This document shows positions 22,644-29,733 of a DNA stretch of 37,357 nucleotides, one piece after another. The translations under genes and the position numbers were made by a program. The notes under the pieces are model-generated. The model did no database searches and was not told where the DNA came from. It saw nothing but the letters and a program-made list of their open reading frames with translations. Origin of the DNA: an uncultured bacterium (GTDB taxonomy: Bacteria; Patescibacteriota; Minisyncoccia; Phycocordibacterales; CAIZLB01); contig CAJBHC010000076.1 of assembly GCA_903952785.1 (NCBI GenBank), positions 1 through 37,357 on the forward strand, written 5' to 3'. Positions within the stretch are counted from its first letter, which is position 1, and each line of letters begins with the position of its first letter.

Positions 22644-23096
22644 ATGAAAAAAGGGGATAAGAATAACAGTAAAAATAAAGACGAAGCTTTAGTTGGTGTA
22701 CTACGTAATAATGGGTACAAGGTTACTCAAGGGCGTATCTCTATCTTGGAGGTTTTTTCCAAATATCATATTCCATTAAATGCTGAAAGTGTCTCCGGTT
22801 ATCTAAAAAATAAAAGGGTAGATGTAGCCACTATATACAGAACACTAAAGTCATTTGAAGAAAAAGGAATACTTAGAAGAGTTGATTTGAGAAATGATTC
22901 TGTTTGTTTTGAGATGAATGATAGTCATCACCATCATCATTTGGTTTGCAAAAAGTGCGGAGACATAGAAGACGTGGATGTTTGTGAAATAGATAGATTG
23001 AGTAAAATTGCATTGAAAAATTCACTAAAATTTAAATTAATAATAGATCATTCTCTGGAATTTTTTGGAGTATGTAAGACATGCAATAAGGTTTAA
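22644..23096 (+). CDS. Fur-family metal-responsive repressor
   Basis: 150 residues. Winged-helix domain (about 15-85) with the recognition-helix signature DVATIYRTLKSFEEKGILRR. Dimerisation/metal domain with HHHHH at 95-99 and two structural CxxC pairs (C102/C105, C144/C147), as in Zn-stabilised Fur, Zur, PerR and Nur. Which metal or signal it senses cannot be read directly. Its two operators resemble nickel-type boxes and its divergent neighbours are a CooC-like (nickel-insertion family) ATPase and a Cys cluster protein, so a nickel or related metal is a reasonable guess. Leaderless start. Terminator at 23128-23166. Confidence 0.92.
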   Translation: MKKGDKNNSKNKDEALVGVLRNNGYKVTQGRISILEVFSKYHIPLNAESVSGYLKNKRVDVATIYRTLKSFEEKGILRRVDLRNDSVCFEMNDSHHHHHLVCKKCGDIEDVDVCEIDRLSKIALKNSLKFKLIIDHSLEFFGVCKTCNKV

Positions 23097-23127
23097 AATT
23101 AATAGCTTACAGGTCTATTTTTAAATA

Positions 23128-23166
23128 AAAAAATCACCACGACAGGGTTACTGTCGTGGATTTTTT
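23128..23166. terminator. bidirectional terminator between fur-like and PEP-CTERM genes
   Basis: CCACGACAG-GGTTA-CTGTCGTGG (23137-23159), a perfect 9-bp stem, followed by ATTTTTT on the plus strand and by TGATTTTTTT on the minus strand. Serves the convergent genes ending at 23096 and 23199. Confidence 0.88.
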
Positions 23167-23198
23167 GAGGGTGGCCATGTCCCTCGGTGTTATAGTGG

Positions 23199-24155
23199 TT
23201 ATGCCGCCATCTTCATTGAGCGCCGCGTCCGGATTAATAGGCTGGATCCAAGGAAACAGCCGACGGCCAACAGGCTTCCAGGTTCGGGGATGGCGGAGAT
23301 GTTGATCGGAAGTATTCCTCCCTTCATCCCGTCATTTGAACACCCCGTGCCCGCAAAAAACGTTACCGGCGTCTGGGGATCCAGCCAGCTGAACATGCTG
23401 GTCGGGACCTCAAAGCCCCAGATTAACTGATCCGCATAGGCATAACCGGTGTTGACCCCGGTTGTCGCCAGCGTGTCTGCTGTGTTCATTGTGCGCACCT
23501 CCGTTGTCTTTGTAAATATAACGGAGTCTGCACTGGATGAGATTAACGCCCACGGATCTGAGGCCCAATTCAGACCGAACTCGCCCCGTTGTAGGATTGA
23601 GTCAGGGCCTAGTCCCACAACTTGGTACGTCATGGTGTTGCCACTAACGCTAATGATGTTCAGAGCATATTCAAATCCGTATGAGGAATTTAGCTGGTTG
23701 ACGTGCCCATCCCCACTCCTTGGAGTTGGGCTTAGGTGGTTACCATCCGTATCAACGAACACGGTTTGGAAACCGTGACCTTCGGTGTTGACGGTGGAAC
23801 GGGGATCAAACCCGCTCACCATCCAGACGGTTGAGGTGGTAGCGGTGACATTCGGCTGGAAGCCAAACCCCATCAAGTCCCACTTCTTGCCAGTCTCACA
23901 GTTTGGGTTGACCTGTCCAATCTCCCCAATCCCTGGCCGGGGGTCTGTGCCAAACAGGGCGGGTTTAACGATCCCATCGGGGCGGGTGACGTCGCGGGCC
24001 ACTGAGGGCCCACCGAAATCAATCGTCACGAACGATGGTGTTGGTGGTGGATCGGCCCTAACCTTAGGGGTCATGCCGACGAGTAGGGTGATTGCCATGG
24101 CTAGTGAGGCCACAACACCGATAATTGCGCCCAAGACGCGTTTTCCTTTTCTCAT
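23199..24155 (-). CDS. PEP-CTERM-type secreted protein
   Basis: About 318 residues from the ATG at 24155; an in-frame TTG at 24173 is a weaker start. Signal peptide (RVLGAIIGVVASLAMAITLL, ending KVRA-D). The body is Thr/Gly/Pro-rich and beta-like. The C-terminus carries a PEP-CTERM sorting tail: IPEPGS, hydrophobic LLAVGCFLGSSLLI, basic RTRRSMK. In Gram-negative bacteria such tails are processed by an exosortase. None is in the window, and PEP-CTERM proteins are not expected in Patescibacteria, so transfer is likely. The gene is clearly more GC-rich than its surroundings, with its own promoter (24206-24234) and terminator. Confidence 0.78.
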   Translation of the reverse strand: MRKGKRVLGAIIGVVASLAMAITLLVGMTPKVRADPPPTPSFVTIDFGGPSVARDVTRPDGIVKPALFGTDPRPGIGEIGQVNPNCETGKKWDLMGFGFQPNVTATTSTVWMVSGFDPRSTVNTEGHGFQTVFVDTDGNHLSPTPRSGDGHVNQLNSSYGFEYALNIISVSGNTMTYQVVGLGPDSILQRGEFGLNWASDPWALISSSADSVIFTKTTEVRTMNTADTLATTGVNTGYAYADQLIWGFEVPTSMFSWLDPQTPVTFFAGTGCSNDGMKGGILPINISAIPEPGSLLAVGCFLGSSLLIRTRRSMKMAA

Positions 24156-24205
24156 TGTTTTTGACTTGGTCAAACCGTGTTTCTCTAATGGTTCAATCCA
24201 CGGTC

Positions 24206-24234
24206 AATATATCGCAATCCGCCTTACTTGTCAA
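24206..24234 (-). promoter_or_regulatory. promoter of the PEP-CTERM gene
   Basis: Minus strand TTGACA (24229-24234), exactly 17-nt spacer, TATATT (24206-24211). Predicted start near 24199, leader about 45 nt. Layout is the same as in the two units at 3.7 and 4.5 kb. Confidence 0.78.
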
Positions 24235-24238
24235 TACA

Positions 24239-24817
24239 TTAGTCTTGTGGTGTAATAGTACCCAGTATTTTGTGCTTAATCAATAGTTTGTTGACAGTAT
24301 CGATTTGTTCTTTAATTTCAACGCTAATCTTTGGCTGTCTTGTTTCTAGTGTTGACTTAAGAATGGAGATCATCTTTGTAACTTGTGATAAGGCTGTTTC
24401 GATATACATTTCTTGACCCGATGTCTGAGATGTATGATCGACAGTTGTTAATAGAGCGCTTATAACACTGAGATATTCAAACATAAAATCATCCAACTCG
24501 AAGACTTTGTTTATTTTAATAAGCAGAGCGCTAATTTGAGATGATATTTTTTCCTTCACTGCTACATCGCTTATAATGCGTAAACCAGCTCTCAAATTAT
24601 TAATTTCACCATAGAAATATTCTCGAATTGTTACATCACTTCTGTCAAACATTTGAGCAGTTCTTGTTGAATCAAACGTTCCGTAATTATTTTCTGATTC
24701 TGTTCTGTCTAATTCTTCAATTTGAGAAGTAAATTTTGCGACCCTGCTTTCTATAGCTTCAACCATTAACAGTTGAGTTTCTTCTTCAGAGACAAGATTT
24801 TCTGGAAAGGGCTTCAT
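24239..24817 (-). CDS. helical protein of unknown function
   Basis: 192 residues, no signal peptide or membrane segment. Mostly amphipathic helix, with heptad-like stretches (EAIESRVAKFTSQIEELDR; LSQVTKMISILKSTLE), so probably a cytoplasmic helical bundle or coiled coil. Not recognised. Second gene of a two-gene minus-strand unit, starting 7 nt after the DUF1653-like gene, which implies linked function. Its stop lies within the promoter region of the PEP-CTERM gene. Confidence 0.65.
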   Translation of the reverse strand: MKPFPENLVSEEETQLLMVEAIESRVAKFTSQIEELDRTESENNYGTFDSTRTAQMFDRSDVTIREYFYGEINNLRAGLRIISDVAVKEKISSQISALLIKINKVFELDDFMFEYLSVISALLTTVDHTSQTSGQEMYIETALSQVTKMISILKSTLETRQPKISVEIKEQIDTVNKLLIKHKILGTITPQD

Positions 24818-24824
24818 TTTGTCA

Positions 24825-25376
24825 TTAATTTATTAATGCAAATCTCTTAACTGAGGCTTTTGGCCGACCATTCTCATCTAGTTCATTTTCTCCAAAAACC
24901 TTCATGCTTGTAAATTCTTCGTATTCCCTGACCCAAATTGGATTGTGCCCAAACTCTGGGGAGTCATACTGTCCTTCGTAAATAATGAACTTATTTTTTG
25001 GATTTTTAGGATCGCAGGCAATAGCCTTAATAATATAATAGTCTTTTGTTTTGAAATGTTGATATTTTTGTCCGATAGATACAGCAGACTCTTCATCATC
25101 CTCTTTTGATTCCTCGGTGGCTTGTGCAGTATGTGTTTCTTCGTCAAAATCATCCATATTTTTTATGTCAACCATTTTCTTTAGATAGTGCTTTTCTGGA
25201 ACACTGCCTTGCCCATCAGTTATTTTTTTGTATACAATAAAGAGGTCTTCAATGTTCCCAGACTCTCTGGCTATAAAATCTACTAGATATTCATTACCTT
25301 CTGATGTTGCATATCTTTGTCCAGCTTCAAAATGCATAACTTTTGATTCTTGATGGTGCGTAGTTGATTCAGTCAT
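24825..25376 (-). CDS. protein with two DUF1653-like domains
   Basis: 183 residues. The second half (about 95-180) matches the DUF1653 pattern: IGQKYQHFKTKDYYIIKAIA, then FIIYEGQYDSPEFG, NPIWVREYEEF, and a closing VKRF. The first half (about 14-75) is a weaker copy (FEAGQRYATSEGNEYLVDFI; LFIVYKKITD), joined by an acidic linker (EESKEDDEES). DUF1653 is a small beta domain of unknown role. First gene of a unit with the helical protein downstream; 51 nt from tRNA-Val on the other strand. Confidence 0.7.
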   Translation of the reverse strand: MTESTTHHQESKVMHFEAGQRYATSEGNEYLVDFIARESGNIEDLFIVYKKITDGQGSVPEKHYLKKMVDIKNMDDFDEETHTAQATEESKEDDEESAVSIGQKYQHFKTKDYYIIKAIACDPKNPKNKFIIYEGQYDSPEFGHNPIWVREYEEFTSMKVFGENELDENGRPKASVKRFALIN

Positions 25377-25401
25377 GCTTTATATGATATTGTATTAAGG
25401 A

Positions 25402-25418
25402 CTATTGTGCAACAATAG
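25402..25418 (+). other. perfect inverted repeat upstream of tRNA-Val
   Basis: CTATTGT-GCA-ACAATAG, 7-bp arms with a 3-nt loop, 9 nt before the tRNA 5' end. Either a leader hairpin or an operator-like site. Confidence 0.45.
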
Positions 25419-25427
25419 GGAAGAGAT

Positions 25428-25501
25428 GGGCGATTAGCTCAGTTGGCTAGAGCGCAGACTTGACGTGTCTGAGGCCACAGGTTCGAGCCCTGTATCGCCC
25501 A
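25428..25501 (+). tRNA. tRNA-Val (GAC)
   Basis: Acceptor GGGCGAT with ATCGCCC, D-arm GCTCAGTTGGCTAGAGC, anticodon stem CAGAC/GTCTG with loop TTGACGT (anticodon GAC), T-arm ACAGG-TTCGAGC-CCTGT, discriminator A. No encoded CCA. Its 3' end is repeated 177 nt downstream. Confidence 0.96.
25484..25501 (+). repeat. direct repeat copy 1: tRNA-Val 3' end
   Basis: CGAGCCCTGTATCGCCCA, from the T-loop to the discriminator. Exactly repeated at 25661-25678. Confidence 0.9.
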
Positions 25502-25678
25502 CAATAATAAAAACACATGAATTATTCATGTGTTTTTATTATCAATGGGGCGATAGGAAGTGCTTTTAAGCACTTCCGGCAGGGCGAGAAAAGCTTTGCG
25601 ATGTTTTGAGAATCTGAAGGATTCGATAAAACCGCAAAGGTATACTGGTTCCGTAGGAACCGAGCCCTGTATCGCCCA
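25502..25678 (+). ncRNA. structured tRNA-tail element behind tRNA-Val
   Basis: A 177-nt segment with the same plan as the one behind tRNA-Ser. P0: a 39-nt near-perfect palindrome (25504-25542). P1: GGGCGATA (25548-25555) with TATCGCCC (25670-25677). P2: GGAAGTGCTT/AAGCACTTCC (25556-25577). P3: CAGGGC (25580-25585) with GCCCTG (25664-25669). P4: CTTTGCG/CGCAAAG, GTTTT/AAAAC and GAATC/GATTC nested within 25594-25639. P5: GGTTCC-GTA-GGAACC (25647-25661). The 3' strands of P1 and P3 are the repeated tRNA-Val 3' end, so the sequence differs from the Ser element but the order of helices is the same. No ORF. Function unknown. Confidence 0.6.
25661..25678 (+). repeat. direct repeat copy 2: tRNA-Val 3' end
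   Basis: Exact 18-nt copy of 25484-25501; its first C also closes hairpin P5. Confidence 0.9.
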
Positions 25679-25710
25679 AAAGCTTAAGTAAAACAAATCA
25701 TACTCACCAC

Positions 25711-26673
25711 CTATCTTTTGCTAAGGCTCATATATATGTCCTCCAGCGCTTTTACTGCATCTCCCACCGCTATGTTGTTTTGATGATATAAACCGTTTGT
25801 ACAGTCACCAGCAGCCCAAATACCGGGTGTTTTTGTCCGTTCTGTCATCGGGTCTACAATTATTTTATTATATTCATTTAGCTCTACAATATCCTTCACA
25901 AAAGAAGTTGCCGGGATCATTCCAATCTCTACAAAGATTCCATTTACTGCTAATTCTTTCTCCTCACCTGTTTCTGTATTTTTATATATCAAACCATTAA
26001 CGAATTGTTCGCCTTTAACCTCTATAACTTCAGCGGGTGTAATCAGACTAACATTTGGTTTTGCTAGGACTTTCTCAACTGTGACAGGGTCAGCTCTCCA
26101 GGTTTTGCTTCTGTTTATTATTGTCACACTTTTGCAATATGCGGAAAGTTGAGCGGCGGACTCAAGTGCAGCATTTCCACCACCTATAACTACAACATCA
26201 GTACCTCCAAATAGGGGGCCATCGCAGGACGCACAATATGTCAGACCTTTATGCTCAAATATATCTGCTCCTTTGGCGGGAAGTTTTCTATGTGCACTTC
26301 CTGTCGCTATTAAAACTGATTTAGAAATTACATCAACAGTTTCTTCTCCAGATGAACTTTTCATCTTTGAAACAAATAGGGGGTTTGCATCTGTATAATC
26401 TGCATGCTTTTTAACAGAGATAATTCTATTACTAGTTTTTATTTCAACCACATCTCCCGCATAAGCCCGCAAGTGATCTTCCAGTGATTTTGCTAAATCA
26501 GTACCAGAAATTTTTATAGTTCCAATCCAGTTTTCTATACCCTCTGACACAATACTTTGGCCAGCAAAATCCTCTGTCACCAAAAGAGTTTGTATTTTTT
26601 TACGAGAAGCATAAACACCCGCCGCAACCCCAGCGGGGCCACCACCAATGATTAGAAGATCATATGTTTTCAT
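25711..26673 (-). CDS. trxB: thioredoxin reductase
   Basis: 320 residues, the usual family length. FAD-binding GGGPAG at 10-15 (DLLIIGGGPAGVAAGVYAS), redox-active CASC near residue 147 (LTYCASCDGPLFGG), NAD(P)H-binding VVVIGGGNAALESA, and the C-terminal FAD motif GIWAAGDCTNG. Reduces thioredoxin with NAD(P)H in the cytoplasm. A Lys/Arg rather than the usual HRR motif near NRSKTWRADP makes strict NADPH preference uncertain. No thioredoxin gene in the window. Monocistronic; 73 nt separate it from the divergent small gene. Confidence 0.95.
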   Translation of the reverse strand: MKTYDLLIIGGGPAGVAAGVYASRKKIQTLLVTEDFAGQSIVSEGIENWIGTIKISGTDLAKSLEDHLRAYAGDVVEIKTSNRIISVKKHADYTDANPLFVSKMKSSSGEETVDVISKSVLIATGSAHRKLPAKGADIFEHKGLTYCASCDGPLFGGTDVVVIGGGNAALESAAQLSAYCKSVTIINRSKTWRADPVTVEKVLAKPNVSLITPAEVIEVKGEQFVNGLIYKNTETGEEKELAVNGIFVEIGMIPATSFVKDIVELNEYNKIIVDPMTERTKTPGIWAAGDCTNGLYHQNNIAVGDAVKALEDIYMSLSKR

Positions 26674-26709
26674 AGAATTATTATATCAAATTTATACAGA
26701 GCCTCGGTA

Positions 26710-26737
26710 TTTACAAAAGTCTAAAGTGGTGTAGAGT
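26710..26737 (+). promoter_or_regulatory. possible promoter of the BRCT-like gene
   Basis: TTTACA (26710-26715), 16-nt spacer, TAGAGT (26732-26737), 9 nt before the ATG. Boxes are imperfect. Confidence 0.35.
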
Positions 26738-26746
26738 GGGCGTCAG

Positions 26747-27061
26747 ATGAAAACTTACTTTGATGCGCCCGCCGCAGATCCCAAAGAAAGAAAGGCCGCT
26801 TTATCAGCATTGAGACGTTGTGGATTTGATGTTGCACCCCAGGGAGTTCCTCTAAACGCAACATTTTACTACTACGCTACACTCGATGGTGTTAATGCCG
26901 AGCATGCTGGCTCAGCAGACCTTTTGGAACTTGGTTTAACAATTATCACGGTTGGTGAGTTCGATGATTTTCTTTCTCGGCATATCAGCCCAAGCGACCC
27001 TGTCAGTATTGATAGTCGGAGCGGGCGCATCGTATCGCCAGCTCGTCAGTTCAAAAAATAG
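26747..27061 (+). CDS. small BRCT-like protein
   Basis: 104 residues. The order of elements resembles a lone BRCT domain: KERKAALSALRRCGFDVAP (helix 1 and turn), a strand/variable part (YYYATLDGVNAEHAG), then ADLLELGLTIITVGEFDDFL. The last piece is close to the KA-ELGI-IISEEEFL ending of BRCT domains such as that of NAD-dependent DNA ligase. BRCT domains bind phosphoproteins or DNA ends; here there is no catalytic partner. The similarity is by eye and moderate. The gene is more GC-rich than its neighbours and is a self-contained unit with a good terminator at 27108-27140. Possibly acquired. Confidence 0.5.
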   Translation: MKTYFDAPAADPKERKAALSALRRCGFDVAPQGVPLNATFYYYATLDGVNAEHAGSADLLELGLTIITVGEFDDFLSRHISPSDPVSIDSRSGRIVSPARQFKK

Positions 27062-27107
27062 GTTGCGTTCCTAGTGAACGTAGTCCTCCAAATATTTTAT
27101 CCCCAAC

Positions 27108-27140
27108 CAAGAAACCCCTTCGTTGGGGCTTCTTGTTTCC
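27108..27140 (+). terminator. rho-independent terminator of the BRCT-like gene
   Basis: CAAGAAACCCC (27108-27118) pairs with GGGGCTTCTTG (27125-27135) around TTCGTT, followed by TTTCCTTGGTTT; outer AACC/GGTT pairs extend it. Confidence 0.8.
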
Positions 27141-27152
27141 TTGGTTTATTCA

Positions 27153-27734
27153 TTAGTTATTTCTTAAATCTCCAACTATGACATGCCAAACTGTCCCATT
27201 CGAAGCTTTATAGGTTCCAGTATCGGTATAGATGCTGTGAACTGCGAGCGACTTCTTGTTTTTGTCTGCTATTTCTCCTACAAAAATATCAAAACCTTGG
27301 TCTTTGCACATTGATTTAGATGATGAATATAATCGAGTAAAGATAGAACTGCCCCTGAATTCTTTTCCTATGCATACTTGTGCAAATACAATGTATTTAT
27401 ATTCCGATATGTATTTTTCATCAAATTTCATTTTTTCGGCACAAGATTACATCTCGCTAAAGAAAGGGCTTCTTAAACCCAAGTTTTTAGTCATTGTAAT
27501 TAAGTATCCTGTTAACTTTTCGCCAGCCATACTCAAAAATATTCCTGAAATATCTATAATTTCTGCTAATTCTGATTCCGAGGGGTTCCAGACGATAAAA
27601 CCATCGTCCCTTTCCTCTTCAGTTAAATTTTCGCCAAGATTTTCCTGAACAAGTTTTAAAATTAGTGGGATATCAGGCATTTCCGCCTTCCTAATCGTAG
27701 TTTTTTCAGGATTGATGGTTTCAAAATTATTCAT
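27153..27734 (-). pseudogene. GNAT-family N-acetyltransferase split by an in-frame stop
   Basis: The first half (ATG at 27734, 95 residues: TIRKAEMPDIPLILKLVQEN; GIFLSMAGEKLTGYLI) ends at TAA 27447-27449. Five codons later, in the same frame, the second half runs on (KYIVFAQVCIGKEFRGSSIF, then FVGEIADKNKKSLAVHS) to 27153. The second half holds the acetyl-CoA-binding motif A equivalent (V-C-I-x-K-E-F-R-G-S-x-I-F). Together they give about 193 residues, a normal GNAT with both motifs in order. One nonsense change explains the split. TAA is not recoded in known Patescibacteria, so this is a recent pseudogene or a base error; reinitiation at the ATG 27431 could make a fragment. Substrate unknown. 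Confidence 0.75.
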
Positions 27735-27816
27735 TCACTAATTCTACCAAATTTACATATTTTTTTCTTGGCCAAAATCTGCTGATTTCGACACGATTTG
27801 CACGCTTGCAAATTGC

Positions 27817-29124
27817 TTACTTCTTCGCTCTTCTTAGGAACGCTGGGATTGAGTTCCATTCATCATCGTCATCTTGAACGCCTTGAAGAGGAGCGTTTGG
27901 ATTCTCTTCTTCTTTTGTTTCTTCAATTGTCTTTGGTGTGCTGTGTGCGGTGTTTGTTGAAGGGGTATGAATTGTATTATGAATCTTGCCTTTATTGTCA
28001 TCATTCTTTGATTGAACTTGAACCTCAACATTTTGTGGAGCTGTATTTATCTCTACACTTGACGATGTTGGCTTATCAGATCGCTCTATTGTTTCTTTTG
28101 TTCCAAATACTGGAGTTGATTGTCTTGATGACATACTGTCAAAAATAGTTTTTCTTATTGCGCTATTATCAGGGAAGTTTGCTGCGATAACTGTAATCTT
28201 CAATTCATTCTTCTTTAGTCTCTCATCCTTTACAGTTCCAAAGATAATCTTTGCATCAGGATCTACTGAGTCTGTGATGAGTTTTGCAGCTTCTTGAATT
28301 TCCCACATAGTTAAATCATCATTTCCTGCGATAGAAAATAGTACCCCCTTTGCCCCGTGAATTGAGACATCAAGAAGGGGAGAGCTGATTGCAGCACGAG
28401 CTGCCTCTTCCGCTCTTTTCTCACCAGAGGCTGATCCTATTCCCATTAGCGCTGGACCTGCATTCTCAAGAACAGCTCTGATGTCTGCAAAGTCAATGTT
28501 TCCAACTGTTCCAGGAGTTGTGATAAGTTCTGAAATTCCTTCAACTGCTTGCTTTAGAACTTCATCACACATTGCAAATGCATTCTTTGCTGTTGTATCT
28601 TTTGTGACGGCGGCAAGGAGCTTGTCATTTGGAATTACAACCAGTGCATCAACTGCTTTACTTAATTCCTCAAGCGCGTGTTCCGCAAGACGCATACGTT
28701 GTTGTCCTTCAAATGAAAATGGTTTTGTAACAACTCCAACAGTGAGAGCTCCCATTTCTTTAGAAATCTTTGCTACAATTGGCGACGCACCTGAACCTGT
28801 TCCACCACCCAGTCCTCCAGCAACAAAAACCATGTCAGAATTTTTAAGAGCTTCTTGAATTTCTTCTTTTGTTTCCTCCGCAGCTTGACGTCCAACTTCT
28901 GGATTCATTCCGGCGCCTAATCCTTTAGTAAGATTTTTACCGATGTGAATTTTTCTCTTTGCCATTGAGTGATGTAGATCTTGCGCGTCAGTATTTATCG
29001 CAAGAAAATCAACACCTTTAACTTTATTGTTGATCATGTGATTGATTGCATTTTTTCCTGACCCTCCAACACCCACAACTTTTATTCTTGCAAATGTCTC
29101 TACGTCTGTTTTTACCTGTGGCAT
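27817..29124 (-). CDS. ftsZ: cell-division protein FtsZ
   Basis: 435 residues. Tubulin-like GTPase that forms the division ring. IKVVGVGGSGKNAINHMI near the N-terminus, the tubulin signature GGLGGGTGSGASP at 104-115, synergy-loop residues in the N-D-x2-x2-F-A/D-I region (GNIDFADIRAVLENAGPALM). A long, acidic/Ser/Thr disordered linker (about 325-415) leads to the conserved C-terminal peptide (SIPAFLRRAKK) that binds FtsA or other membrane tethers. ATG start; no Shine-Dalgarno. ftsA lies upstream on the same strand but 646 nt away because a small plus-strand gene sits between them. Confidence 0.98.
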   Translation of the reverse strand: MPQVKTDVETFARIKVVGVGGSGKNAINHMINNKVKGVDFLAINTDAQDLHHSMAKRKIHIGKNLTKGLGAGMNPEVGRQAAEETKEEIQEALKNSDMVFVAGGLGGGTGSGASPIVAKISKEMGALTVGVVTKPFSFEGQQRMRLAEHALEELSKAVDALVVIPNDKLLAAVTKDTTAKNAFAMCDEVLKQAVEGISELITTPGTVGNIDFADIRAVLENAGPALMGIGSASGEKRAEEAARAAISSPLLDVSIHGAKGVLFSIAGNDDLTMWEIQEAAKLITDSVDPDAKIIFGTVKDERLKKNELKITVIAANFPDNSAIRKTIFDSMSSRQSTPVFGTKETIERSDKPTSSSVEINTAPQNVEVQVQSKNDDNKGKIHNTIHTPSTNTAHSTPKTIEETKEEENPNAPLQGVQDDDDEWNSIPAFLRRAKK

Positions 29125-29381
29125 ATTATTTCTGTTATTGGATTTATGATTAACGTTTACTTGGGCTTTATACTACCATTTACGGAAAATCAAGGCAATA
29201 TTGACTTTTGTTGTTCTAGAGTTGGGCGTGCCCATAATCTGATTGACATCACGGATGTTGTATGTCATATTATTAGAGGAGGAGTCGCCGAATTCTCTGC
29301 TAAGTAAAAGGACGTTTGTTACATTGGATACCTCGGTAGGTATTTGATTGACGTCTGGGCTAGTGCCACGTTGTTAATTCA
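29125..29381. promoter_or_regulatory. ftsZ upstream region / promoter region of the small plus-strand gene
   Basis: 257 nt without a gene. Plus strand: TTGACA (29243-29248), 17 nt, CATATT (29266-29271) or, at 19 nt, TATTAT, giving a leader of about 100 nt to the ATG at 29382. An ATACCT-CGGT-AGGTAT hairpin lies within it, and a second TTGACG at about 29351. On the minus strand I see no clear consensus promoter for ftsZ, although AT-rich sequence near 29130-29200 must drive it if ftsA transcription does not read through. Confidence 0.35.
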
Positions 29382-29615
29382 ATGAAAGAACTTAGATCTA
29401 TAGGTGAAAATCATATGCCGCCAAAAGGGCTTAAAATTGAAATTGGAAGAGACGGTGTCAGGCTGGAAACAACCATTTCCTATCCTGGTTGGGGCCAACT
29501 CATGTGGCTGGCGGTTGCTACCGCCGGTCTCGCGGTCACCGCAGTACTCATGCTTGGCGAAAAACATGTTGTCGGGCAGGCGGAAACGAAGGACAGTCTT
29601 GATCCGGAGGAATAG
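29382..29615 (+). CDS. small single-pass membrane protein inserted between ftsA and ftsZ
   Basis: 77 residues: a polar, beta-like N-terminus (GLKIEIGRDGVRLETTISYP), one membrane helix (about 40-58, LMWLAVATAGLAVTAVLML) and a short acidic tail (KDSLDPEE). Not recognised. ATG at 29382; an internal ATG at residue 12 is an alternative. Encoded against the ftsA/ftsZ direction, more GC-rich than both, with its own promoter candidate and a terminator at 29702-29733, so it looks like an inserted cassette rather than a division gene. Confidence 0.55.
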   Translation: MKELRSIGENHMPPKGLKIEIGRDGVRLETTISYPGWGQLMWLAVATAGLAVTAVLMLGEKHVVGQAETKDSLDPEE

Positions 29616-29701
29616 TTCGTCGCACACCGTCTAAATAGAAAGTAATTGACTACTGGTAAATATAGTCAATCACTCACAAACAAAATCAACAAACCAAAAA
29701 C

Positions 29702-29733
29702 CGGCCTCCTGTACCAGCAGGGGCCGTTTTCTT
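29702..29733 (+). terminator. terminator of the small membrane-protein gene
   Basis: CGGCC-t-CCTG (29702-29711) pairs with CAGG-GGCCG (29718-29726), then TTTTCTTATT. It lies 86 nt after the stop codon and 38 nt from the end of ftsA, separating the convergent genes. Confidence 0.7.

Noticed and set aside
25504..25542. 39-nt palindrome as a plain terminator of tRNA-Val
   Set aside because: The stem is AT-rich and not followed by a T tract, and structured sequence ending in the tRNA copy continues behind it, so read-through into the element is likely.
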